Source: Telopea speciosissima (Eukaryota > Streptophyta > Magnoliopsida > Proteales > Proteaceae). From it: 64,000 nt of DNA. Positions 1-12,100 of this stretch are shown piece by piece; within the stretch, counting starts at the first letter, position 1, and each line of letters opens with the position of its first letter. The translations under genes were made by a program, and so were the position numbers. The stretch covers positions 26,697,501 through 26,761,500 of the forward strand of contig NC_057916.1 of NCBI RefSeq assembly GCF_018873765.1. The letters are read 5' to 3'. The notes under the pieces are model-generated. The model was not told the origin of the DNA. It was given only the letters and a program-made list of their open reading frames with translations, and did not search any database.

Positions 1-137
1 CACTGATGATGCATAATATCACCTGATATGATTATTACATTCTCTTTCTTCTTGATTCCAGAGTTTGAGTTTTTGAATGAATCCAGATGGTTCGATTGGC
101 TAAATCCTGTACAGATCATTGATTTGATTTTGAAGAG

Positions 138-3100
138 ATGAAGAGAAGTCGTCTTCCTTTTGGTTGGGAGCGGGATTGGCTGAGGCCTCTGATTGTGAGC
201 TCTGTGCTTTTTGTTTTTCTGTTTCTTTTGGTGGCTCTAGGGCATGGAAGATCTTCATCCAGCGCCGATGTAGCTTCCCGACAGCAATCGACGGGTTTGT
301 ATCGAAAGACTGGAACCGACGTCCAGCTATTAAAGCTTCCGAAGTTGCCGAAATTCGCTTACTTGATTTCTGGATCCAAGGGGGATGGACAACGGTTGAA
401 ACGAGTTCTGCAGGCGGTTTATCACCCTTGGAATTATTATTTGTTGCATCTTGATCTGGAGGCTCCTCTGACTGAACGACTTGAGCTGGCCAAGTATGTA
501 AAGTCGGATGCGGTATTGAGGAAGTTCGACAATGTTTGGGTTGTTGGGAAAGCCAACTTGGTAACCTATAAGGGTTCCACTATGATTGCTTGCACGCTTC
601 ATGCCGTCGCTATTTTACTGAAGAAGGCCAAGGATTGGGATTGGTTCATTAATCTAAGCGCGTCAGACTATCCCCTCATGTCGCAAGATGGTGGGTTAAT
701 CGCTTTTGTGGTTTTAATGTGGATTAAATCATCAAATTTGTCCATCTCTATCTAACAGTTTTTGGGACCCAGTAACAGTTTTGGTAGGTAGCATTGCTGG
801 AATTCTTTTTTGCTTAAATTTATTTATTATTTTGCGACGAATTCCTGATCTTTTAAATCGAACATAATGTTTTAAAAAATAGTTTCTTTCACCACTCCCT
901 GGTTGTTGAATGAATTCCGGAGGCTTTTGTTCTATTGTGTTTCTGCCAAATGAATCTGCTTCAACCAGGCTCAAGTCAAGTGAGTGAACTGGTAGCCACT
1001 CATTTGGTCCCGCTTCTGGACTGCTTTATCATTGATGATATTGAGAGAGCCTATATTCTGCTTGGTCCTAAAAGGAGAAGTAGCTATCGGTGCATTTTGA
1101 GTCCTTTGAATCCCTCATAGGCTTATTACAATGCAAACTCTACTTACTTTCTCAAATTGTGAGAGATTCGTTGACAGAAATAATCCTGGAAGGAACTGAA
1201 CAATGCATATTACAAAATTGCTACCCACCCCCTGCCACACATATGCACAAGCACACTGAAGTCTGAAATTTTTTTTTCTTATGCTTCAGTAATTTCCTTG
1301 CCTTATTTAGAAACAATTACTCGTAAACTTATCTATCGTAACTCTCTTTAGTTTCCTTCCCTCTCACATATTAAAAAAGTAGCAAAGGAGGCATAAAAAA
1401 TAATTTTGCTGCATGATGAACTGATTAAAAGGATGTGTAACACTTTGTGGTTATTGCTGGTGTTTGAATCCTTTTGTATGCACAACTCAGTGGTAGCCCT
1501 CTTGTTCAATCATGGGAAAAGGAAAATCATTTAAGATGTGTGTTGGAAAATTTTCCAGTGAAGAAACCTGTGAGGTGTGCTTTTTCCTTCCCGGTGAATG
1601 TGGTATGCACTGGGTGAAGTCCGGAAAGTTGGGTGCTTTTTCCTTCTCAGTGAATGTGGTATGCGTGGGGTGAGGTCTGGGAAATGTGTTCCAGAGGATC
1701 TGAGCTCTTAGTGTTTCCCTGCCAATAGTGGCATTCTCTGGTTTTAACCATACCAGGAGTATGCACATTGATGCATTAATAGTGTACCAAATGAAGAGTG
1801 CATGTCAGTACATAGGAGGATTTATGATTGAAAGGTCATGTTTCCTAAACGGCTCTATCTATTTCATCAAGTATTTTTTTTTGCAAAGCCTGCTGGAAGG
1901 ATTATTTCCATTGCTACAAGAAAGTGTTAACTTGTTACTAGTGCCATAAAGCATATTTTCTTAGATGTGCAAATGCAAGGCATAAGTGTCAAACTCACTA
2001 TCATGAAGATATATTTTCCTGTCACCATCCCTTCACTCCATTAAAAAAGTTATGCCATTTCTAGAAAAAGCATCAAGATATAGTTCCTCATGCATGTAAA
2101 CAACTAAGCAATGCCTTATGGCCCTTATCCAATGTTCATGGTTGTGTTTACAAACTTTATTAGAAGGACGGTAGGACTTACTAGCAGCATGATGGACTAT
2201 AGTAATCTAGAGGTATTTGATCTTGGCTGATAGCTTCTGTCAGTCTACTGATCTATGCTTATTGCTTAACCTCTCTTGTTCCCTTTTGGTGCAGACCTTC
2301 TTCAAGTTTTTTCTTATTTGCCTAGGGATCTGAACTTTCTTGAGCACACAAGTAATATTGGGTGGAAGGAGTAAGCATACAGTTCATGTGTTTTTTTTTT
2401 ATTATCTCCAGTGTCTTCAGTTTTGGTGGTGTTTCTTATTGCTCATTGAAGTGGAGAATAAGTTCCCCCTATCTTCTTTTTGTTGATATCATGCAGGTTT
2501 CAAAGAGCTAGGCCAATTATGATAGATCCAGGATTTTATCATTCAAATAAATCTGGTGTATTTTGGGCAAAGGAGAGAAGGGCTATGCCTTCTGCTTTCA
2601 AGTTATTCATGGGTATATCTTCTATCTTAACTAATCTACTATTCTTTTTGTAATGCTGGATTATCATTTATTGTTTGGGTTAATGTCTTAATGATGGGTG
2701 TCCCCACCCCTCCACCCTCCAACAGAAGTGTTCAAAATATTAAAAAAATTTGAACCTAGATTCTGGTTAAAATGATGAAACCTATAACACAATTTTGTGT
2801 TTATTGTATTTTGTTGGCACAATGGATGTCTTGATGTGGGGAAGGATTTGAGAGTCACAAATTAATTGGCTGTAGATTTTGTGTTATTGGTGCTATTTTA
2901 CAAAATGGAAGGAAAGCAGTTTTTATTCCCCAAAGAATTAATTTTTTCTTTTTGAAATATTCCAGATTCCATATGCATGTCAAAGAACTTTAATTTTTTT
3001 GAGCATGGTTCAATTCAGTTAATTTGAATTTAAGATTCTGCATTTGCATGTGCATGCTCAAAATTGCTATTTTTTATTTTTATTTTTATGTATGTCAGAT

Positions 3101-6100
3101 TAGGGTTGGGTTAAGATTATTCATTGGACCTGTCCTGTTTATCATTGGGTTTGAAGAATCCAAACCTAACTTGGTTCAGGTGGCAGCTTCCATTGTAAAA
3201 CTTCTGGTTTTGGTTCACAAAGGGATTATGTTTTAAGGTTTTTCATCCTATTGTATGCAAGTAGGGCATGGAAGATATATGCACCAACTTGAGGGGGAGT
3301 GTTAATGTGTGTCTAGATCCTAGTTAAAACATGATTGAAACGGCATACCGTTTTTTTCCTGTTTTAAACGTGTTCTGCTGAACTCATCCCAAACGAATGC
3401 CAAAAACACGGGTCTGTTTGGGTTGGGTGTATTAAACACGATTTAAATGCGTTCCCGTTTTATTTGAACCAAAAAAAGGCTATAATACATCCCCATCCTT
3501 TAATAATATTTTAATTTTAAATTTTAAAAAGTAACAAACTAACAATTGTAACCTACCACTCTTAGAAAAGCAGTAGTTACACACAGCCATTATTCATACC
3601 CTTTAGAGTGACAACTCACGTCATTTTAAAGCCAGCCTCTGCTCTTACTCTCTCCGATCTCTTTGATGTGGGATTATTTTTACACACAACACAAGCTCCA
3701 ACTTCACTGTCAGACCATGCGACCACCACAATTTATTGAACCATGTAATGGTAATCACTGTATTCAGATCTGGATTCTGGATCTGATATAAACACGTTGA
3801 AATGAGACGGTGAGAGATGTGATTTGGATTTGGTGACTGTAAAGTTGGACCCAACTTCCAATCAAGTGGAAGGAAGCGGTGTATTTTTTTCTCCTGTTTG
3901 GAATTCTTAGCTAAAAGTCATTTTCATATTATTCCATTGGACATCCTTAAGATTATTTCTAAGGCTGATGGAACTCTTGTTTGGGTCATATGGCTGATTC
4001 CACCATTGGATATACAATGTACACCTTTGGGTCACTAATATGTCATGCCATATGGTTGAATCTTCTGTTTGTTTGTTTTTTTTTTTTTTTTTTTGGGTTT
4101 TGATGATGAAATCATTAATTGTTTAAAATGTATATATTGCCATTTTTTTGGTCCCATCCTTGAAAAAACTAAACGTTTCTTTGGGTCACTAATATGGCAT
4201 TCCATTTGGTTGAATCTTCTCTGTTTGTTTTTTTTTTGTGGTTTTTGTTTTGATGATGAAATCATTAATCGTTTAAAACGTGTATATTGCTGTTTTTTTT
4301 GGTCTCGTCCTTAAAAAACTAAACGTTTAAAACGTGTACCGTCCATTTTCGTTTTTTTTTTGTTGCTGTTTTTAAAATATTTGTCCTTTATTTTTACCGT
4401 CCCATTTAATTTTTAAGCTGTTTTAGACACGCTGTTCCGAACAAATTTTTTTTTGCCATTCGCGTTTTCACTAACTATGGTCCAGATACATTGTGTGTGT
4501 GTGTATGTGTGTTAGGATAAGGATTGCGACTCATCCTTACCTAACATTCCCTATTTGTAATCCCTTCTCCTCCCTTCTTGTATCTGTAAATAATGGCGGC
4601 CTGTCAATCTAGGTAAGTCAATCTATTCTCTCAATCTCTTCCTTTCAACTGAACTTTACTCCTGATGTCCTAACTTTTTTTTTTTTGGGTGAGCGACTTC
4701 CTATCCTAACTTGAAATCTGAAGTGAAACCCTTATATAAATATTGAAATCTTAATTCCTTCTACAAAAATAAAGATAGACAAGAGACTTTGACTTTGGAA
4801 GGGATTTGATTGCTTAATGTTATGAGAATTGGTCTTTTGGTGAAAAAAAAGTCATCTATAGATGGTGAAACATGAGTGCCACACAATGACTTAATTAACT
4901 TCAGAAATTCCAACACTTCAGTTAAGCTTATTTCATGTATTATGAAGTATATGTGTAAGATAATTTAAGTAGCTTAGTACATGTTCTAAGGGAATAACTT
5001 GAACTGGTGTGCATGAAAATTCTATACAAGCAATGGTTGTAGAGAAGAAATATATGAGAACATAGATTTGGATAAAGTATCAGCATGATGTGTGAGTTTC
5101 AATTTCTGACCTAAACAAATTTCAGAAAATGGTATGTTGTTACATCGGAGACTGAAGCTACAGTGGTGGGCTCTTCTTGGCCCTTTGGCTGTATAAGATA
5201 CACACATCACACAAGTCGTTTGTTTTTATTTTTTCATTCCTTGGAAGTTGCAACCTCTTCATGTCTTTGGTGAATTAAGCTGTTATTTATTATTCCATTG
5301 GCATGAGCATTGAATCATATGAAACTATGAGATCTTTTGATTTTAGGATATGCACTATCTTTTTCCCCTAAGTGGAATACTGTTTCTCAGCTTTCTGAAC
5401 AGTAGTTATTTCCTTGTATTTAGGGATGCAGAACTTCCAAGATGCATAAATTTTAGACAGTTCAATGGCTGTGTTAAACTTGTAGGCGACCACAAACCAT
5501 TTATTTATTTCCTTTCTTGGTTCCAGAGTATTGGTTAGGTTAGAATACATTTGCATGCTAGCGAGTAAATATGGGATTTTTATCCGAATTTTTCGGCAAT
5601 GATGCTTGGAGATTTTTTTTTTATAGTCAAGACTTGTTTTGCCTTTTTATGTTCTCGGCTTCTTGTCTTTGTTTAGTAGATAGGGATGCAACTTGAACCT
5701 TGCTAATACAGGCCCTATCTGGCTCGGCTCAACCCATTTTTCCCTTGGCTTGGTGGGTTTTTAGAGTGTGGGCTGGGCTAGGGCTTGGGAGTTGGGACCA
5801 ACCAAAGGAAGGCCAGCATGGACTAGGATTGTAACCTCATTTACACCCGATCCCAAACGCAACCTTATATACATGGAAGCTTGTAGATTCTTGCTTGTAG
5901 GTTATCAGTATATGGTAAACCGGGAGAGCCAAACCCAATCAACTCCAGTCTGATTTAGAATATCATGCTAGTGAAGCTGGTTTTAAGATTAGAAAACATC
6001 AACCTGAAGTTGAGCTGCTGAATTAGGATTCAGGTTATGCATCGTTTGATTGGGTGTGTGTAGAAACCAACCTGGCCTTACGACCTCATACGCTTTCCGA

Positions 6101-7332
6101 TTTCCCATAAACACTCTAGAAGCCTCTCCTACTCTCTGAGACATCCTGGTCAATGATACTTTTTGGACAACACATCAGACCACTACTGTTTTATTGCATC
6201 AAGTATTGCTTACTGGATCTTATGTACTACCTACTTGAGACCTTGACTGGGAGATATCAACTTATTATTTATCTAAAGCCTAAATAAATTGTGCACAAAC
6301 TATATGTGTGTGTTGAGGGGAATAAAATATATAGATAAAGAGGTTTATGAATTAATAAATCTGAAGTTTCCTATTCAACCCCAAATATAGGGGCCTTAAG
6401 GGTACTGGACAAAACTAAAATGTGGCTGGGGGCCCATAACAGGAGTTCCTTGGAGGATTGGACCATCTCCATGTAGTGAGACTCCTAAGTGCAAGTGACA
6501 CATATACCAGTTTCTCTGGCTTGTTAAATCAAGTGATAATCATACCTTCTGCATAAAATCCTCGAGATGTTAATTTATTGCGTACATAGTTTACTTCTGT
6601 AGTCGGGCAAGGAGCCACCTCCTGTAGTTCTATCAAAAGTTTAAAAAAAAAAAAAAAAGGGAAAAAAGAGGAAGTCAAAGGATTCAGTTCATTGTTTTCA
6701 ATACCGAATAGGGATATTAGTTTTAGGAGATTCAGTGCATATCAACTTGTTCACGATTTTGTACTTCTTTTAGTATTGTTAAATCAACCTCATCTGAAAT
6801 ATTAAAATTTTCTGCAGGTTCGGCGTGGGTAGTACTGACAAGATCATTCCTGGAATTTTGTGTGTGGGGCTGGGATAACCTCCCTCGAACCCTACTCATG
6901 TACTATACAAACACCCTGTCATCCCCAGAGGGCTACTTTCATACTGTCATTTGTAATTCCAAAGACTACCAGAACACAACGGTTAACCATGACTTGCACT
7001 ATATAAGGTGGGATAATCCTCCAAAGCAGCATCCAATTACCCTAAAGTTTGAACATTTTGATGAGATGGTCCAGAGTGGGGCCCCTTTTGGACGTAAATT
7101 CAGAAAAGATGCTGCCATTTTAAACAGAATTGATTGGAAGCTCTTGAGGAGATCAGATGGCCGGTTTACACCAGGGGGTTGGTGCATGGGGAGTTCTTTT
7201 CTGGGTAGAGATCCCTGTACAATTTACAGGAACCCAGACATTATTAAACCCACCCTCAGTACCAAGAGGCTGGAGAAACTATTAGTGAAGCTTCTTGATC
7301 CTGAAACTTTCAGGTCCAGACAATGTAAATAG
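138..7332 (+). CDS. GlcAT14-like beta-glucuronosyltransferase (GT14, Core-2/I-branching family)
   Basis: Four exons join in frame: 138-690, 2295-2370, 2497-2612 and 6818-7332. Each intron has GT and AG borders, and the joined protein is 419 residues, usual for the family. A short basic N-terminus (MKRSRLPFGWERDW) is followed by one hydrophobic segment at about residues 17-36, the pattern of a type II Golgi anchor. The Branch domain then runs to the end, with family-typical stretches such as FAYLISGSKGDG, YPLMSQDDLL, IGWKEFQRARP, FMGSAWVVLTRSFLEFC and RFTPGGWCMG. Plant members add glucuronic acid to the galactan side chains of arabinogalactan proteins; that role is inferred from family. The first ATG is used because it directly precedes the anchor. 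A CAG just before position 61 could end a 5' UTR intron. The third intron is 4.2 kb and holds transposons. No coding damage was seen. Confidence 0.9.
3319..4479. mobile_element. Non-autonomous hAT-like element nested in the copia LTR
   Basis: The ends form an imperfect terminal inverted repeat: the left end starts CCTAGTTAAAAC and the complement of the right end starts CATAGTTAGTGAAAAC. The flanks are GTCTAGAT (3311-3318) and GTCCAGAT (4480-4487), an 8-bp duplication matching at 7 of 8 positions, as expected for hAT elements. The element is 1161 bp and encodes no recognisable transposase. It contains a two-copy tandem repeat near 4030-4330. Confidence 0.55.
4030..4330. repeat. Tandem repeat, two copies of about 150 bp
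   Basis: Two consecutive copies begin with GGGTCACTAATATG (about 4029 and 4184). Each runs through a T tract, TTTTGATGATGAAATCATTA and a segment ending AAACGTTT. They lie inside the hAT-like element and have diverged by point changes and T-tract length. Confidence 0.7.
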
Positions 7333-9090
7333 CTGTATATAATTAAACTTGCACTTGTCTCTATGTTTTATTGGAAGTAGCCATGCATCTAGATGTATTT
7401 GATACTCAATATGGATCATGTAACTAACAGCTGCATTTTTCACAGATTTTGGTATATGTGATGCAATGAAACAGAAGTCGGTGCAAACAGCTGCATTCAT
7501 AGTAGGAAATCTGTCTGATTTTCAAACATTATGGCAAATATAGGAACGGTATAAACAGCATAAACTTTTCCTAGCGAAATATGAGATGGCAAATACAGCA
7601 GAAGAGTAATCTAAGTCTAGGTTATAAGATTGTGTTGATGGAATTTTGTTATGACAAGAACTTGAGTCATGTGACTAACTTAGATGATTAGATGGTCACC
7701 TGGTTGAGTGTGGACATCTGACCTGTTTTAACATTCTGTTCTTTTGAGTTTTGTAATGAAATAGAAATGTAATACTAAGAGTAGAACCTCAAGTCACCAA
7801 CTTTCATGGTAAGTTGATGGATCCTGAAAATTTTTACATGGTAAATTTTACTTTGTAAATGTATATTTTATATGTTGAAATGCTTTTTTTTTTAATGATG
7901 ATAATTGAATTGTTTTCCAATGTTTGTTTCCATTAAAAAACAAGTATTGGAAAACTTTTATACATGTAAAGTTTTGGAAGCCAAATATTTTGGAATGAAA
8001 ATTTCAAATAAAATTTTACGCCGAAACAAACAAAGGGATAATTATGTTATTTACGTGGTGTATTGTATCCAGACCATAGAATCTCTTAGCTGGTTGAGAG
8101 AGTAGTTCAAAATTTTAACTTGGGCAGTTTTAAAGCAACATCAATTCAACCATTATAAATACAAAGATAAAGACAGTAACATGGTGGGATATACCCTGGA
8201 GATTGACCTCGGATTTTGATATTGTACACACACTAAGGTTATATGGTCTACACAAATTAGGAGATTGACCCCATTGCCCTAACATGTTTATCACTAAAAA
8301 ATTAAGAAGTCTCCCAAGTCTTTGAACTTTCAAACTTGTAGGGGGAGTTTGCTAGTTCTTCTAAACAGTCTTAAATTTTTAAACCGCAGATCTACAATTA
8401 TTGTGCATTACTTTAAATATTTGTCATATGATAGATTTGATTGGACTCAAATTGTGGACAGGTAGACCTCAAGGTTCTTAGTTTACATTTTAAATCTCAA
8501 CCCGAATAGAGTTTACCAAGTGACAAACTAGAGTTTTGAAAATCATGATCGTGAGAATTTGTAGTGAAGTGATCAAAATTCTATTAGCATGCATGCTAAT
8601 ACATGATAAGATATTTGATTGAATTAGTAATGTATACTTAAGTGGTAACCAATCCACAATAGGATCGCAAATTTCAGGTCCAATTATACTAAATACTTCG
8701 ATTGGTTTTGAGATTTGAAGGAAATTTCAAAACGATAAAATAAAAAATAAGAAATCAAAGAAGAGAAGAAGAAGATAGGGTAGTCTCATGAGATAAAAAA
8801 CCCAACAAATACATAATCCAACCCAGAACTTATTTCAATAAAATGATTTATTTGCATCAATTAGATTTTAAAGTTGAACACAACAAGAAAATTTAACCTT
8901 TTTTCTCATGCATACGTTATATGATAAGTCTTTTCCGAAGTCCAAACTCCCTAGTCCTTCCCTGCTTTCCGTTATAAAAATTGAAAAAAACAAAAGAATG
9001 ATTTCTAGTGCAAATACGACAATGGAAGACGGTCCAAAGTTTTTAATTTGGAGCGGAATCCGAAAAAGGGTATTTTCGTCGTTTAATAGT
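7333..9090. other. Intergenic region between the glycosyltransferase and DP genes
   Basis: This is AT-rich sequence with no long reading frame that resembles a protein. The first few hundred bases should hold the glycosyltransferase 3' UTR; no polyadenylation site could be assigned with certainty. Nothing else was recognised. Confidence 0.5.
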
Positions 9091-9099
9091 AGCCGGGGT

Positions 9100-9154
9100 A
9101 TTTAATGAGTTCCGACTTTCCCCTTGACCACTCTCTGTGGTGTATGGCGGGAAT
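9100..9154 (+). promoter_or_regulatory. Candidate DP promoter with an E2F-type binding site
   Basis: A TATTTAA motif at 9100-9106 lies about 40 bases before GGCGGGAAT at 9146-9154. On the complementary strand this reads ATTCCCGCC, which fits the plant E2F/DP consensus WTTSSCSS. A CT-rich leader follows. Because the gene downstream encodes an E2F partner, feedback control is plausible, but this is inference from one motif. Confidence 0.5.
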
Positions 9155-9179
9155 GGACACTCGATTCGTTCGTTTTGAA

Positions 9180-12100
9180 ATCTCTCTCACTCTCTCTCTG
9201 GTTTCTTCAGAAGATACCGATCGAGTTTGTGAACCTGTAGTTTTTTCGCTGACTCGCATTGAAAGCTGATCGTGTCATCCGGTAGATATTTCTACTACTC
9301 TCTGTTTGTTCTTTCTTCGTCTCCTCTTCTTTCCCCCTTTTCATTCGTGCATGGCTTTGATGATTTTTTCTTCTTTTGTTAATATCACCTTCAGTATTTG
9401 GTACAATTGTTGTATAATTTTCTATGCCTAGATTTTCTGGTTCGTGCTAATTTAGGGTTCTTCATTACTTCTATTTGTAACTTTGCTAGGTTTAAATATT
9501 TAATCGCAAATTTAGCGTTTTGTACCATAATTGTTAGGGACGGTTAGGAGTTTGTGTGGAATCGTCGGTTGCACTGAGTTGACTCCACTACCAAGGCCTT
9601 GGAGGCCGGTCTGGATGTCCAATTCCTTGGCGAACGGGTTGAGATGGATTTTAGTACATACGAAAGCAGGTTGCTGGCTGGGTAGGGGGACGTTCATCAT
9701 CTCAAAACACGTGATTGGGGATCGAATCAGTCCCTGTTGATCCTGATCTGGATCTGATTGGATTGGATTTGGCCGGAATCAGTCCTAAGAACCCTAGAAT
9801 CGGCCCTCAGATCTGAAAAATCAGTGATTCTAGGGTTTTGTGGCATTCTTCGGCTGTGTCAAATCGGCTAGAGTTGGGATCGATCATGGCCGTTTATCCA
9901 AATTGGCCGAATCACTGATCTAATTCCCAAATTTTGAGGGGATGATTAATTAATGTTAGATGACTTTCTTTTTGTGATCAGCCAGCCCAAACTGTCAAGT
10001 TTCTCATGAATAATGAAGGATGGTATTTTTATGATAGCATGCACTCAATGATCATGCATCTGGGTCACTAAGTTTGACCAAGTCATCTTAAAGCTTAGGA
10101 CATTCTTTGCACAGATTAGCTACAGTTTTTTTGGTGCAAGATTATAATTTTTTGGCAGGATTCTGTTAATCTAAATTTTTGACAACTACTTGAATGCCTC
10201 CCTGCGGCCTATGAAGCAGAATTTGGGTGCTGGTACTCCCTAGATTGAGTGCAAAGCTATAGTTGTCATATGACTTCAACCTTGGTTTCTAAAGTGAGTA
10301 TTGTTCAAGCGCTTAGACTAGATAAATGCAATTGGTACACTTCCAAAGTCAGTGTCATTTGTTCTTTTGGGTTATATTAGAACAAAACTTAAATTATGAA
10401 TTCTTCCTATGTATTAAATTGAGCCTTTCTTATGGAAATATCTACTTTTTGGTATTCCTTTCAAATTTGAAATTTCTTCTACTCATGGCTGTTGTTACAT
10501 TTGAAGCCATAAAAAGAACTGATTTTTTTGGGGGGGGGGGGGGGATGTTTTGTCAGGAAGGTGATTGTTCTGCCGATTCAATGGACAAGAACTCCCACAA
10601 AGACTGCAGCCGAAGACGTTCAAGTATTGGGACAGCTGTTTCATCTACAAGTGATTGTGGTGTTGTTGTGACTGGATCTGAGAATATCATGGGAGCAAAT
10701 AACATGGGTACCCGGAAAGAGAATATCAGGTCTTTTGTGATTGTGCTTATATGTTATGCTTTTAGTTTTATTGTAGGCCATTGATTTATTATATTATTCT
10801 TTTCCTTGTCACTATTTGGGATGGCCAATGTTGGAGCTGAGATTATCAAAAGTAAATATTAATTCCTGTAAACTTTAAATACTCAAATTAGCTAGAAACT
10901 TTGATCTTTTGAGCTCAGATAAATAACTTTTTTTAGCTTATCTGAGAAAAAATAAACCAAGAAACATGTAAAGTGAAAACTCATTCAGATCAAAGGAAAG
11001 ATACCTAACATAAACATTAGAACTAAAGAGCGTTTCACTAACAAACCATTGTATGCCCTAATGTAGTCCTAGATAGGTAGGAGACCTACTAGGAGTCAGA
11101 TAACAAGATCAATAGCAAAAGGGTTGCTGGTTCGAATGGACAGCACTAGGTTTTAGGTTAATTCTAGGGTTTAGGATGGGAATTTGGGAATGGGTCTTAT
11201 ATGGCTTTAACATGCAGGTCTAGGGTGCTTTTATGGTATATAAATAATAGGATTTGGGAAGGTTTTAAAATTCTGCAATTCTGGACAGAATTGAGTTACA
11301 GGTTTTGGGTTTTAATGGAGTAGAGGAATGGAGGGGATAGAGTGGGAGTTATGAGCTGGATTTTGGATGGAGTGTGGGGAGAGGTGTGGGGGATATAGGC
11401 TAGAAGTTTGGTTTGGAATTGATGGACAGATTTGAAATTATGAAGGAGTCCTAGTTAAGGTAGGAGTTGTAGGTTTAATGGAAATTAGGGTTTGATGGAT
11501 GGAGGGGGGTGTGGATTAGGTTAGAGGATGAAGAGGGGAAGGATATATGCAGGAAACTAAGATTACTTACTGGTTTGATCTCCTTCAGAGGCAACAGCAG
11601 TAACAGCTTGAAGAAGCTCGGTTGTAGAAGAAGAAGAACCTCTCGGTACTGGACAGATGCAAGGAGTCGCAAGAGTCCACCCACCCTATCCACCTTGAGA
11701 TCCACAAGGATATACACTCACAAAGAGCAGCAACAATGGCAGCAAGCATAAAGTTAAATTTTATTAATCAAATTCGTATTCAAGGCTTTGCCCCCTTACA
11801 ACCTTATATAAAAGACTCAAAAATAGACTTCTACTCTAAAAAGGAAAGGCCTAACCCTATCCCTAACCTATTAGGTAATTTAAACTGACTAGGAAACTAA
11901 AATAGTAAAGGAAATAGACTCAAAACATGGCTGGACTTATGGAGTCCTAATCCAGCCCAACTTACATCACATGACCACTTAAGTTGTCACATGACCACTT
12001 AACCAAGTCACATGATCACTTAAATTGAACCAATTAGATGTAACCAATTTGAACCGGTTCAATTAAAAAACATAAAAATAAACTAAGTATTAGACTAATC

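Larger units (their letters stand above)
3240..4650 (+). mobile_element. Copia 3' end and LTR remnant, interrupted by a hAT-like insertion
   Basis: At about 3260-3290 the sequence reads as the degraded end of a copia polyprotein (GMEDIYAPT then stop). A polypurine tract TTGAGGGGGAG follows, then an LTR beginning TGTTAATGTG at 3300. The LTR is broken at 3319 and appears to resume at about 4488, running to about 4650 through sequence ending near the TATTCTCTCAATC tract. No 5' LTR or internal genes remain in the window. It lies in intron 3 of the glycosyltransferase gene. The right border is uncertain. Confidence 0.55.

Noticed and set aside
5680..5960. Possible second hAT-like MITE starting TAGGGATGCAA
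   Set aside because: The start resembles the element at 26765, but no matching inverted end or target duplication was found.
9785..9840. Hairpin between CCCTAGAATC and GATTCTAGGG in the DP leader intron
   Set aside because: Short and isolated; no sign of a microRNA precursor or other function.
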